From Paramecium sonneborni (taxonomy: Eukaryota; Ciliophora; Oligohymenophorea; Peniculida; Parameciidae), in NCBI GenBank assembly GCA_905182985.1, contig CAJJDN010000110.1:261635-325634 (forward strand): DNA of 64,000 nt, read 5' to 3'. Positions 27,353 to 38,750 of the stretch are shown here, in pieces. The position numbers were made by a program, and so were the translations under genes. Each line of letters starts with the position of its first letter. Positions within the stretch are counted from its first letter, which is position 1. The notes beneath the pieces are model-generated. The model saw only the letters and a list, made by a program, of their open reading frames with translations. It made no database searches and had not been told where the DNA came from.

Positions 27353-28402
27353 TCAAAATTCATCAACATCAGAATAAGTACCATCATCAGGTTCTGCTAG
27401 ATTTTCCATAATCTCAATTATTTTAGTTTATTTTAATTTTTCACATTCCTACTCATTTTTAGCCAACAATGAACCTGTATATCCTACAGCATTGAATGAT
27501 ACTCCATTGAACTTTGATTATTTTCTAACTACAATCATCATAAACTCTTAAGTCATAATTAAATTATGTTTAAATTCCATAATATCCTCCACTCGACACT
27601 TATTTAATAACTATTCATAAGTTTCATAAATTAAATTCTATTACACTGACTCATTGCAATTTTTATTTTATAATAAATCTTAATTAAAAAATGAGACAAA
27701 ATGTTTAATTCTTTTTAAATATCTTAACTTTATAAATTTAGCTCTATTATTTATACTTCTGTCAAACTATTATTCTTTTATATGATTTAATATATTTGCA
27801 CTTTAAAATGCTGATTTCGGTACTATTTAAATATGTTTATGCTCTAAAGAAGCACCTGCCTCATTATGAGAATTAAAAAAAGCAAAACCTTCTAATGCAC
27901 ATAACACATCATATGCTAAACTTAAATAATCTTTGCTAAATTTCTCTGTTTAATGAATAAATTATTATGGTACTAATAATATATGATATGGATTAACAGG
28001 ATATTTATTCAATAATATATTATATTTTTAAAGCTTCATCACTAACTATCCTGGCTAGAAAGGTTCAATTAAAGGATTAATCTATAATAATATTTATACT
28101 TACATTTTATTAATGATCAACAGGCTTCTTAGATAAAGATTTTACTAATTTTATGTGAAATTCTATTCCTTATTCATTTTTTGAAAATGTCTATAAAATA
28201 TCAAATGGTTCAATAAACCCTTGATTTGCACTTACATTGTAACAATGTATTATTTATTTTTTTATACTCTCACGAAATTCTGTCTTTGTAATCTAAAGAT
28301 ACTTAATACTCACACTACCCCTCTAAACATTTTGTAGATTCCGTAACTGAATCCTATTGCAAATACTCCAAACAGTCCATTTTAAAATATTTGTGATTTC
28401 AT
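27353..28402 (-). CDS. ATP adenylyltransferase (Ap4A phosphorylase)
   Basis: 333 residues with introns 28082-28103 and 28293-28318. The enzyme cleaves diadenosine tetraphosphate phosphorolytically. It shows NPYHILLVPQQFIHQ, the FAFFNSHNEAGASLEHKHIQ block with the histidine-triad-type HxHxQ active site, and a C-terminal domain ending MMIVVRKQSKFNGVSFNAVGYTGSLLAKN typical of this family. The catalytic His is present. Unusually, the protein starts with a hydrophobic segment (LFGVFAIGFSYGIYKMF), which could anchor or target it; yeast APA1/2 proteins are soluble. Confidence 0.88.
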
Positions 28403-28542
28403 TATAAATTAATTTAATACTATGACTTTATATTTAATATATAAACTATAACAATCAATTTTAGAACAATAATATATTTTTTTGATTAGAAGCTTATCGA
28501 AAAATAGTAAATATTTTATAAATTTACATTATTATTTATTTT

Positions 28543-28848
28543 TCATTTATTTTCTATATAATTATTTGTTAATTTTAGATTATCATCTTCTTTTTTTTTG
28601 GATTCTAATCTTCTTTGAGTACTTTTTCTAACAATATTTTCATCTAAACAAATAATTATTAAACTTTTATTACAAATTCTTGATTTTGTTATCATTAATT
28701 CAATACAAAAACCAAAAATAAATGCATTTCTAAAATGTTTAAAATACATTTTTCTTGCTTTTTATTAAACTGTCTATAATTTCTCTGCTGTGACTTCAAA
28801 TGTATAAAACTTTCCTAATTTCTCTTAATCTTTTGATTATTTAGACAT
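28543..28848 (-). CDS. Small hypothetical protein with one hydrophobic segment
   Basis: 101 residues, no intron. A charged N terminus, a hydrophobic stretch around residues 45-75 and a Lys/Glu-rich C terminus. Length is not far above chance for this code and no family is recognised. Confidence 0.45.
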
Positions 28849-29461
28849 TTTTTATATGTGTCTTAAAAATGTTTTTAATTATAATTTAAATTCTTAAAAT
28901 AAATGGAAGCACTTTATCAAAATTTTAGATATACAAATTATATTTAAAATTAAATATTGTATTTTTTCACAACAACAAAAAAAAGTTGCTTTTGTAATTT
29001 GAAAATGTGCAAAATAAAAATAAAATTTTCGGTAGTTTATAATGAGTTATTTAGAACAATTTCATAAATTTAATTCTTGGTTTTGAATAGAAAAAAATAA
29101 AATTTAATATTAACAGAAAATATACAACAATTAATATGGAAGCATTTATTGAAGATATGTAAGTGAATGACTTTCATAATTTCATGAATTTATTGTTAAG
29201 TATTTTTTGTTATAAATTTTAGATAATAAAAATATTGACTAATTGAATTTTATTACAATATTATTAATTTAATGATAAAATAGAATATAGAACAGAAAAA
29301 TGGTGATGATGTAAAAAAAATAGTTGTAAAAGTAAATTAAATATATTTTTATTAGAGACATAATTATTAGAATGACAAATGACGTCTGTCAATTTAATTC
29401 ATCGCTTAATATATCTCATAATTTAGTTTGATTTAATTATAAATTGATTAGTTTGTAAAAT
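28849..29461. other. Intergenic with a weak small-ORF candidate
   Basis: 613 bp between divergent genes. An ATG at 29136 opens a frame of about 38 codons if a 23-nt GT...AG intron is removed. That is too short to call a gene. Confidence 0.4.
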
Positions 29462-30316
29462 ATGGATCCAAAAGGATAAATCTAAGAGTGTCATGAACTT
29501 AAATCAGTCGATTGTTCTTATGTGGATGATTAGGAAATGTGTTCACCATAAGGTTCACATAGTCATAATGACTCAGACTCATCATTCAGTTTGGCAGATC
29601 AAGAGAGGGAATGTAAGAAATTGTAAACTTAATCATCAAATGAAATAGAGATGACAAATAGAAAAAAAGGTATAATTATATTTAAGTTTTCAATTTAGGT
29701 AAACATGGTCTTAAGTATGCAAAAATAACTAATGAATAGAGAGAAGGTTTAATCTAATAAGTCATATAAACTGGATGTACTATAAAAAGTGCAGCATAAT
29801 AACTAGGAATCAACTTCTCAACTGCTAAGGCAATTATGTAGATTTTCAAGAAAGAAGGAAGATCTTGTAAAAAAGTCATTCGTAAGAACAAAAAAAGGCA
29901 GACTTAATTGTACAAAAGACACTGCTTAGTAACCAAAGACTAAAGTAATATAATATTTTTATCCTAATCTAGGTAATCGATAAGAAAAACAATAAGTCTA
30001 ATAAACAGATAAAATTGATAAAGAAATTATACTACAACCTATTTCCGTCCTGTAAGTTTAAAACAAATAATAACTTATCCTCATTTAATAACTTACAAGT
30101 CAAGTAAATAATATTTTTTATTTTAGAATTTGTTATATTAAGGTTAAGTGTCAAATTTATATCAAGAGAATGTTGTTCTAACTTAAAATTATCAATGTCT
30201 TTGTTAATAGTATTAACAGTTATAGAATATGGTACAAAATAATTATATATATTTAGATGTAATAAGTATTAATGAAAAAATAAAATTCTCTAGTAGTTCC
30301 ATTCATTATTTCATGA
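29462..30316 (+). CDS. Helix-turn-helix DNA-binding protein, candidate transcription factor
   Basis: 248 residues after four introns (29670-29698, 29945-29972, 30104-30126, 30266-30293). An acidic/Ser-rich N terminus precedes a helix-turn-helix of the transposase or Pipsqueak-like kind around residues 75-125 (EQREGLIQQVIQTGCTIK, SAAQQLGINFSTAKAIM), followed by a basic patch (KKVIRKNKKRQ) and a Gln-rich tail. No DDE catalytic domain follows, so it looks like a domesticated or regulatory HTH rather than a transposase. The last intron sets the C terminus. Confidence 0.7.
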
Positions 30317-30804
30317 TTACTTATTTTTATTATTCTCTATTCTTAGTATTATTAAAAATTATTTTTTTTTCTAAAATAATTTTTTTTATCAATCCTTTAT
30401 AAGATTTTATTTTATCTTTCAAACATTATAATTTTTATACATTTACATTAAAAAATAAAAAAATAAATTGTCGGTCAAAAAAAGGTCTAAAATAGATAAT
30501 AATAGAAAATCTGATTATAAATAGCAAATTATCGATTACTATTTTGAATATATAACAAATAAATAAATATCTATTCAATTATTTTAATTATATTAAAAAA
30601 ACAAAAATAAAGATGGAGAAAATTAATGTATTTACTATTGAATAGTAAATTTACATATAAATTATGTTAAGAATTTTTTATTTGCTTTTGTCTAAGATTA
30701 TTTCTAGTTATTTTGAATATTAATATTTGATTACAGTAAAAATGGAACTTCAAATACAAAAATAGTATTTTTGTATTTGAAATCTTATAAAGATTTTGTG
30801 TGTA
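30317..30804. other. Intergenic, with inverted repeats
   Basis: 488 bp with no supported gene. Two inverted repeats occur: a short one at 30630-30650 (ATTTACTAT ... ATAGTAAAT) and a perfect 16-bp one at 30749-30781. Confidence 0.5.
30749..30781. repeat. Perfect 16-bp inverted repeat
   Basis: Arms TTCAAATACAAAAATA and its exact reverse complement are separated by one G. It could form a long cruciform or hairpin. It lies between the HTH gene's 3' end and the cyclin gene's 3' end, just outside the 1083-bp duplication. Confidence 0.9.
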
Positions 30805-31887
30805 TCTTTAATCGATAAAAAAGGGAAGCTGATTGAATATAACAAATATTGACATTTTTATATGATCTCCCCTCAGATCAAATTTATTGAAATCAATCAA
30901 GATAAGTCATTCATGCTAATTATTTTAACTTTTTTGACTCTCTTCTTTTTTATATTTTTTTTTTAGTGCCTTAATTTTATTCTATCCCTTTAGTTTCATC
31001 ATTTTCAGTTTTATCCAAATTAAATTGATTTTATGCTTTTGTTATCTTATAATTAATCAATTAAGTCACATATTTAACTCTCTCTGTAAACATGTTGAAT
31101 TGATTTTATTAAAAGTTGAAAATAGCAAAAGCAAGAACAATCTGAGAATGTTTATAAATTTCGAAATCTAATTAAATGATATAAAGAAAATAATTTACCC
31201 ATTAAAACAAACATTATAAGACTAGAGATGTTTTCATTTATAGAAACACCCATAGCTATCAAATAATCAGATGGAGTTATGTGATTCAATTGATATTCTA
31301 AGCATTATAACAATTGAACTTCCATCTCATCATACTCTTAATCATCATATAACCCTTAACCTAAATTATTCAATAACTTAATTTGACCCATGGATTCTGT
31401 TTCATTAAACTTTCAATTATACATAAATTAATTACTTTTGAAGCTATTGAATATGCACATATTCCCAAAAGCTCTAAATATTAAGGTCCTATATTAAAAA
31501 AGTTTAAATAAGTATCTATATATAAGACAGCCAATTCCAAAGTTTTGATAGTGTGTTTAAATTGTTAAGATTGCTGTAATATTATGTTTTATTACCGAAA
31601 TAACCCATTAAATTAGCATATCTCTTCTGCAAACACCCTAAGAATTTCCAATATAGAATGATAATTCACAATTAAACTTTTTATCCTAAAATTAACCAAG
31701 TCTTATACTTTATCTCTTGTGAATAATTCTTTTAATTATTCTTAATCGAATATCATTAATGATTTAATTATAATATAGTTATTTATCGATTTTTAGATTA
31801 TTTAATAAAATAATAATTCAAGTAAAATTATGTAGTTATTTCAATATTATGATTTAGAAAAGCTTAAATGCTATTCTATTTAAAATT
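30805..31887. repeat. First copy of 1083-bp exact direct duplication
   Basis: Matches 31889-32971 over the whole length as far as I can read it, separated by the single N at 31888. It contains the entire cyclin gene. Best explained as two overlapping contig ends joined without merging. Confidence 0.9.
30911..31756 (-). CDS. Cyclin, first copy (duplicated sequence)
   Basis: The same 262-residue cyclin as at 31995-32840, with introns at 31168-31198 and 31410-31435. It is intact but probably an assembly duplicate; see the second copy for the description. Confidence 0.75.
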
Positions 31888-31888
31888 N
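31888..31888. other. Single unknown base (N) at duplication joint
   Basis: One N separates two exact 1083-bp copies, as left by scaffolding across a gap of undetermined size. Confidence 0.95.
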
Positions 31889-32971
31889 TCTTTAATCGAT
31901 AAAAAAGGGAAGCTGATTGAATATAACAAATATTGACATTTTTATATGATCTCCCCTCAGATCAAATTTATTGAAATCAATCAAGATAAGTCATTCATGC
32001 TAATTATTTTAACTTTTTTGACTCTCTTCTTTTTTATATTTTTTTTTTAGTGCCTTAATTTTATTCTATCCCTTTAGTTTCATCATTTTCAGTTTTATCC
32101 AAATTAAATTGATTTTATGCTTTTGTTATCTTATAATTAATCAATTAAGTCACATATTTAACTCTCTCTGTAAACATGTTGAATTGATTTTATTAAAAGT
32201 TGAAAATAGCAAAAGCAAGAACAATCTGAGAATGTTTATAAATTTCGAAATCTAATTAAATGATATAAAGAAAATAATTTACCCATTAAAACAAACATTA
32301 TAAGACTAGAGATGTTTTCATTTATAGAAACACCCATAGCTATCAAATAATCAGATGGAGTTATGTGATTCAATTGATATTCTAAGCATTATAACAATTG
32401 AACTTCCATCTCATCATACTCTTAATCATCATATAACCCTTAACCTAAATTATTCAATAACTTAATTTGACCCATGGATTCTGTTTCATTAAACTTTCAA
32501 TTATACATAAATTAATTACTTTTGAAGCTATTGAATATGCACATATTCCCAAAAGCTCTAAATATTAAGGTCCTATATTAAAAAAGTTTAAATAAGTATC
32601 TATATATAAGACAGCCAATTCCAAAGTTTTGATAGTGTGTTTAAATTGTTAAGATTGCTGTAATATTATGTTTTATTACCGAAATAACCCATTAAATTAG
32701 CATATCTCTTCTGCAAACACCCTAAGAATTTCCAATATAGAATGATAATTCACAATTAAACTTTTTATCCTAAAATTAACCAAGTCTTATACTTTATCTC
32801 TTGTGAATAATTCTTTTAATTATTCTTAATCGAATATCATTAATGATTTAATTATAATATAGTTATTTATCGATTTTTAGATTATTTAATAAAATAATAA
32901 TTCAAGTAAAATTATGTAGTTATTTCAATATTATGATTTAGAAAAGCTTAAATGCTATTCTATTTAAAATT
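31889..32971. repeat. Second copy of 1083-bp exact direct duplication
   Basis: Partner of 30805-31887; identical length, offset 1084 bp. Confidence 0.9.
31995..32840 (-). CDS. Cyclin
   Basis: 262 residues with introns 32252-32282 (31 nt) and 32494-32519. The cyclin box is recognisable: TIKTLELAVLYIDTYLNFF, LLGICAYSIASKFNE, then the helix 4-5 region EYDEMEVQLLQCLEYQLNHITPSDYL that ends the first cyclin fold. A second, weaker helical half and a Lys/Gln-rich tail follow. It should activate a cyclin-dependent kinase; A/B versus other class cannot be settled because no destruction box is clear at the N terminus. This copy and the preceding one are probably one gene in the real genome. Confidence 0.8.
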
Positions 32972-33632
32972 ATTTATATTATCCAAAAATCAATTTTTAT
33001 GAGTCTAACTTTTTAAAAAAATGAAAAAGAGATAATTTAATAATCTGATCAAAATTGAATAAATATTAATAACTTTTTAGAGAATATCTTATCGATATTA
33101 GAATAGAACTTCCAAATTAAAATTCAGCATAAAAAAATAATTTTAATTATATTTCAAAACATATAATAAAAAAAAAATAAAACAGATAAATTAGAAACAA
33201 AATATTTTCAATATAACTCTGCTTTATATTTTTGGATTAAGTCAATGATAACTTAGATTATTTTTTAAATATATTGATTCTTTTGATTAACATTTTTTAA
33301 AATATATTATATTATTGGGATAACAATCAGATTAGAAAAAATTTTAAATGAACAACATTCTTAGAAGAGGTTTTTTTTGTAAGACAAAGTTTCAAGAAAA
33401 TTGCAATAGCATATAAAATGAAATTTCAAAATAAAAATAAAATTTCTAAAATCGTGAAAATTAATCTTACAAATTTTGTTTGAATTATAAATATTGTTAG
33501 ATAGACATAAATAATAAAATGATTATGATAAATGTATTTTTAAAGTTAATAAGATCATAAAACTAACTATTCGCTCTTCAAAAAGGCTGGCACTCTTTAT
33601 TTTTTTTAAACAAGATCTCTATATTATTAGAA
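32841..33632. other. Intergenic, nothing supported
   Basis: 792 bp. A minus-strand frame stays free of TGA for most of 33210-33632, but it runs past a plausible stop and splice site of the next gene and has hydrophobic, non-coding-like composition. Confidence 0.4.
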
Positions 33633-34065
33633 TCAGTTACTCTAAAAATAATTTTAATACACCGCTAGACTTATTCATTTCTAAGAATAATTTAGTTTTA
33701 TCAAATTTTTATTATTTAGATATTTAGTCTTTATCAGGTTTAGAGAAGGGATCTTAATGGATTGAAAGAGGACGATTTAAGTTATGATAAAGAAATAGAG
33801 GATCTTCTTTCATTTAAGCATAATTCAACCTTATTTCATCATAAAAATTTTTCTATTCCTTTTGTTCCATGAATCTTTTTTCATAAGGTATATACCAATG
33901 ATTATAAAATTTAGGTTTAGGAGAAGGTGATAAATGTTCTGAATATCTTGAAGTTTTATTATTTTCAATTAATTTTGGCAATGATTTAAAATTGTTTGAT
34001 CTCGAACTTTGTGCTTCTTTGATATGTATGCTTTTTGTTCTTGGACAAATTTTCTGTTATTTCAT
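33633..34065 (-). CDS. Small basic hypothetical protein
   Basis: 137 residues with a 19-nt intron (33642-33660) just before the stop. Ser/Lys/Pro-rich, with NHWYIPYEKRFMEQKEQKNFYDEI in the middle. No family. The start ATG lies 73 bp downstream of the preceding gene's TGA. Confidence 0.55.
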
Positions 34066-34138
34066 GATAAAAGAGTTTATAATGATTATATAATATTTAA
34101 TTATTAAATTTAACATTTTAAGAGTAGAATAAACTTAG

Positions 34139-35049
34139 TCAAACATTTTTAGTTATTCTTCCTGTCTATTTTTAAAGTTATTGTAATTGTTCTTCAGCTT
34201 ATTTTAAATTCGTCCTTAAAATTTCATTTTCTTTTAATAAATTATCGTATTATATTTATGCAGTCACTGTTGCTTTTGTAGCAAAATAAGTTGAAATTGA
34301 TTTTGGAATAGAATAAGCAATTCCAAGGACAAAAATTCCAATTAGTATATATTTAAAAGAAACTAATCCTATCGTTTTTGCCTTTTATAAAGAATTTTAA
34401 TAAATAAAATTAAATCTTGTTTTATAAGCTTCTTTAAATTTGGAGAAACCCTTTTTTTATTCATTGAAATTTTATTAATATTAATTATTAAGATTAGATG
34501 CATCTTAGTAAAATTTATTGAAATAATTATTCCAAATGTTTTGAGATTATTTATCTTATTTAATATTATTTTAATTATAGTATTATTTCGATTAATTTGT
34601 ATTATTTGATTATGTATAATTAGTTTATTTTTAAAATGATGATTAATTTTGAGATGAAGTATTCCAAAAAGTATTTTTTTGAATAAAATTAAATGAATTT
34701 TTGAATTTTAGGTTGTATTATTGTAATGTTTCTTTTGGGAATGTTTTTTATAATTAATTGATATATAAGTCTAATAATAATTTCTAGAATATACCTTTTT
34801 CTTTTTTTGCAAATTTCTTTAAATTTTTAATAGGATCACTGAGATAAATGTCTTTAAGAACTAAATATTAGATTGATTAATACTATTTGAATATTCTTTA
34901 AAATTAGAAATATGATCAAAAGTAGGTTTGGTTGGATCTTTAGCATTATTGGTTTAATTAATGTAAGTTTTTTCATTTTTCAATTATTGTGTCACTTTTT
35001 TTGCTTAAACTTTAGCTTGATTGACAATTTATAAAATTTTCTATAACAT
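34139..35049 (-). CDS. Membrane protein with C-terminal coiled coil, unknown
   Basis: 295 residues, intron 34866-34888 class (23 nt, GTATTAATC...TAG, immediately upstream of the SDPIKNLKKF exon). The N-terminal half is Asn/Gln/Ser-rich and polar. One transmembrane segment (YILIGIFVLGIAYSI) at about residue 215 is followed by a coiled coil (YDNLLKENEILRTNLKQAEEQLQQL) running to the C terminus. It may tether something to a membrane; that is inference. It starts 50 bp after the kelch gene's stop. Confidence 0.6.
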
Positions 35050-35099
35050 TTAATTTTATTAATGGATTTAATTATACTTATAAATTATTATCACTTTTT

Positions 35100-37234
35100 T
35101 CATCTTTCTTGTTTACCATCAATAATCATTGTCATATTTCGATGAAGTCTTTTTGTACCATCCTTAGGAGAATTTTTATTTGAATTAGATCCTTCATTAT
35201 TAATTTTAGAATCTTAACCAAATCTCATAGCATTAATGAGCATAGTAACTCTTCTAGGCATAGGTAAGAAAGAATGAGAATTTTAAAAATTTAATTTTTC
35301 AATTACTTTTTTCCTTTCAATAGTTTTATCAATAGTTTTATCAATATTTTTATCAATAGTTTTATCAATATTTTATTTTTTTTCTGATAATTAATGAAAA
35401 GATACAGTAATTTTAGAATTTCTAGGTTTATCTTCATTAATTTTATCAGATGAAATTAATTAATGGGATATATTAGAATCTAATTCTATAACTAAAACAT
35501 CACTTTTAACAAATCCATTATAATTATATCCTCCAAAAATGAAAATTTTAGTATCAATACAAGAAGAAGAATGTCCACATCTTCCAGGTATATTAGTACA
35601 TTTAAATTCTAATTGAATCCAAGAAGAATTCTTAACATCAAACAAATATAAATCATTTAAGAATCCTTCAATAGTATTATCATCATTTTTTCCACCATAT
35701 ACAACAATGGTTCCCATAATTTCATTATAATTCATAGAATGTTAACATCTAGCAACTTAAAATTAAAATATTGTTTATACTAGGACTAGTTCCTTTATAA
35801 TCAACTAATTCAATAAGAATAGGCTTCTAGTATACATCAATACGAATAAATGTATCTAAATAATTTCCAAATTTATCTTGTCCTCCAAATACATAAATTC
35901 CTTAATTAGAAAATTTAAGATCAGGATCTTATCTATAAATTTCACAAAACTTATTTTATGTAACTAAACAAGATTTATGAAAAGCGATTCCATTAGCATA
36001 TAATTCATGTGGATTAATATTTAATGGAATCCATTTAGATTATGAAATATCATAACAAAGTAAATCTTTAAGATAATTACCTCTATTATCAATTCCACCA
36101 AATATTAATAAACATCTTCCAACTATTTCACCGATATGGCATTTTCTTGGTAATATTGTTCCTGGTTATTTTATCAATTTAATATCAAAAGATGCTTAAT
36201 AATATATAATTATATATTTACTTAATGAAATAGTTTTTATATCACTTGTACATTCACTTACTATTTTATGATTTGATTATTCAACATGAATTTCTCCACC
36301 AAATAAAATCATATAATTTTTATATATTCCAGCAGTATGATGAACTCTATATCCATGAATAGATTTTTCATCTAATTTTTAAGGATTCCATTTATAAAAT
36401 TCTATTTTAATATATTCTATTACATTTATCAACTATAGCTACACACAAATCTTCTTATTAAACTGAACTTGAACCTCCATATAAATATAATTTACGATCA
36501 AAAGTAACCATAGTACTTCCATCTCTTGAACAAGGACCCCAAAAATTATAATCAATATTATATGCATATGCAAATTATTTTTTTATTTAATTTAATACTA
36601 CTTATGATTCAAGTATTCTTTTTTATAATTATTCAGCATCAGCATTTCTTTCTTATAATTATTATACACCTCCTAATCTTACTTATTTTCTTAGTAATTC
36701 CAATTTTTATTAATCTTAATATGCTAAAGAAGGATAAACTTTTATTCCATTTGTTTATGAATGAATCTTTTTTAAAACTTATTTCACTTATTTTATTTAA
36801 TCTTCTTCTTATTTTTTATATTACTTTCTTAATTTATGAAATATCTCTCTATTATGAATTAATTATAATTTTCTAGAAGTATTAGATTATTATTATTATT
36901 GATCTACACTTTCTATTTCATCTAATGATGAATCTCCAAATAGATATTTACTGTAATTATTCCATACCATTTTTGATTATTATAAAGATCGTTTTAATTC
37001 TGAAACTGCACCTTGATTAAGATCTCTAAATGAAACAAAATTTTAAATATCACAATCTGGTTAAATTTAAAGTAAATCACAATTTTCATTTAATGCCATT
37101 GAATAAAATTAATTTAGAGGTAAAGGACTTAATTTATTATGTGTTTTTTTATATTTTTCAAATAGAGTCGTTATATCCATTTTTGTTTTTGTATGATAAG
37201 AAAGAGAATCTACTTTAGGACTATAAATGTCCAT
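35100..37234 (-). CDS. Kelch-repeat protein with N-terminal coiled coil
   Basis: 686 residues after introns 35756-35780, 36195-36221 and 36402-36423. The first 240 residues are helical, ending in a coiled coil (KLELLRKQVRLGGVQQLQERN and on). The C-terminal part carries about six kelch blades with the diagnostic GG pairs: LYLYGGSS, YMILFGGEI, LLIFGGID, IYVFGGQD, IVVYGGKN, IFIFGGYN. The last 110 residues are basic with a KTIDKNIDKTIDK-like repeat. Kelch propellers are protein-interaction platforms. The 5' part of the gene (36516-37234) is repeated after the N at 37633. The start codon is 24 bp from the divergent coiled-coil gene's start. Confidence 0.85.
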
Positions 37235-37632
37235 TTTTTATTATTATAATTATTTAATATGTAAAAATCTTGGGAAACCTTATGTAAGAATCTTAGAAGT
37301 CCATTCTTATAGCATTTTTTAGATATTTAAACACTTATTGATGAACTTAGTCAATAAATTGATTAAACATAGATTTGTCATGAAATTGCAATTCAAATTT
37401 AAGAAATGATATCTTAAATAGTTTAGATGTAAATTTATATAATAAGTTTAGTATAGATATTGAACATTAACATTTACTTGATGGATTTGAATAGAGTGTT
37501 TTATTATTTGCATAAATTGATTAAGAGGACAGAGTCAAATAGTTTGAAACATTAAATCTCATATAAGAGTTATTTAATAAATTAGCATTATCATATTTTT
37601 ATAGTGATGATCTAATAAATGAAAAGAAAGTA
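36516..37632. repeat. First copy of 1117-bp exact direct duplication
   Basis: Equal to 37634-38750 by eye, with one N at 37633 between them. It spans the divergent 5' ends of the kelch and coiled-coil genes. Unique sequence flanks it on the left (rest of the kelch gene) and flanks the second copy on the right (rest of the coiled-coil gene), as expected if two contigs overlapped here. Confidence 0.9.
37259..37632 (+). CDS. 5' fragment of the coiled-coil gene (duplicate copy)
   Basis: Start codon and first exon, intron and part of exon 2 of the gene complete at 38377-40103, cut off at the N at 37633. Almost certainly a duplicate produced in assembly. Confidence 0.7.
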
Positions 37633-37633
37633 N
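37633..37633. other. Single unknown base (N) at duplication joint
   Basis: One N between two exact 1117-bp copies; same pattern as at 31888. Confidence 0.95.
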
Positions 37634-38352
37634 CTTCCATCTCTTGAACAAGGACCCCAAAAATTATAATCAATATTATATGCATATGCAAATTATTTTT
37701 TTATTTAATTTAATACTACTTATGATTCAAGTATTCTTTTTTATAATTATTCAGCATCAGCATTTCTTTCTTATAATTATTATACACCTCCTAATCTTAC
37801 TTATTTTCTTAGTAATTCCAATTTTTATTAATCTTAATATGCTAAAGAAGGATAAACTTTTATTCCATTTGTTTATGAATGAATCTTTTTTAAAACTTAT
37901 TTCACTTATTTTATTTAATCTTCTTCTTATTTTTTATATTACTTTCTTAATTTATGAAATATCTCTCTATTATGAATTAATTATAATTTTCTAGAAGTAT
38001 TAGATTATTATTATTATTGATCTACACTTTCTATTTCATCTAATGATGAATCTCCAAATAGATATTTACTGTAATTATTCCATACCATTTTTGATTATTA
38101 TAAAGATCGTTTTAATTCTGAAACTGCACCTTGATTAAGATCTCTAAATGAAACAAAATTTTAAATATCACAATCTGGTTAAATTTAAAGTAAATCACAA
38201 TTTTCATTTAATGCCATTGAATAAAATTAATTTAGAGGTAAAGGACTTAATTTATTATGTGTTTTTTTATATTTTTCAAATAGAGTCGTTATATCCATTT
38301 TTGTTTTTGTATGATAAGAAAGAGAATCTACTTTAGGACTATAAATGTCCAT
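37634..38352 (-). CDS. 5' fragment of the kelch gene (duplicate copy)
   Basis: Repeats the first 719 bp of the kelch gene (start codon at 38352), running into the N. The complete gene is the copy at 35100-37234. Confidence 0.7.
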
Positions 38353-38750
38353 TTTTTATTATTATAATTATTTAATATGTAAAAATCTTGGGAAACCTTA
38401 TGTAAGAATCTTAGAAGTCCATTCTTATAGCATTTTTTAGATATTTAAACACTTATTGATGAACTTAGTCAATAAATTGATTAAACATAGATTTGTCATG
38501 AAATTGCAATTCAAATTTAAGAAATGATATCTTAAATAGTTTAGATGTAAATTTATATAATAAGTTTAGTATAGATATTGAACATTAACATTTACTTGAT
38601 GGATTTGAATAGAGTGTTTTATTATTTGCATAAATTGATTAAGAGGACAGAGTCAAATAGTTTGAAACATTAAATCTCATATAAGAGTTATTTAATAAAT
38701 TAGCATTATCATATTTTTATAGTGATGATCTAATAAATGAAAAGAAAGTA
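37634..38750. repeat. Second copy of 1117-bp exact direct duplication
   Basis: Partner of 36516-37632, offset 1118 bp. Confidence 0.9.

Noticed and set aside
33210..33632. TGA-free minus-strand extension of the gene at 33633
   Set aside because: Splicing 33642-33660 gives a normal stop; beyond it composition is unlike coding.
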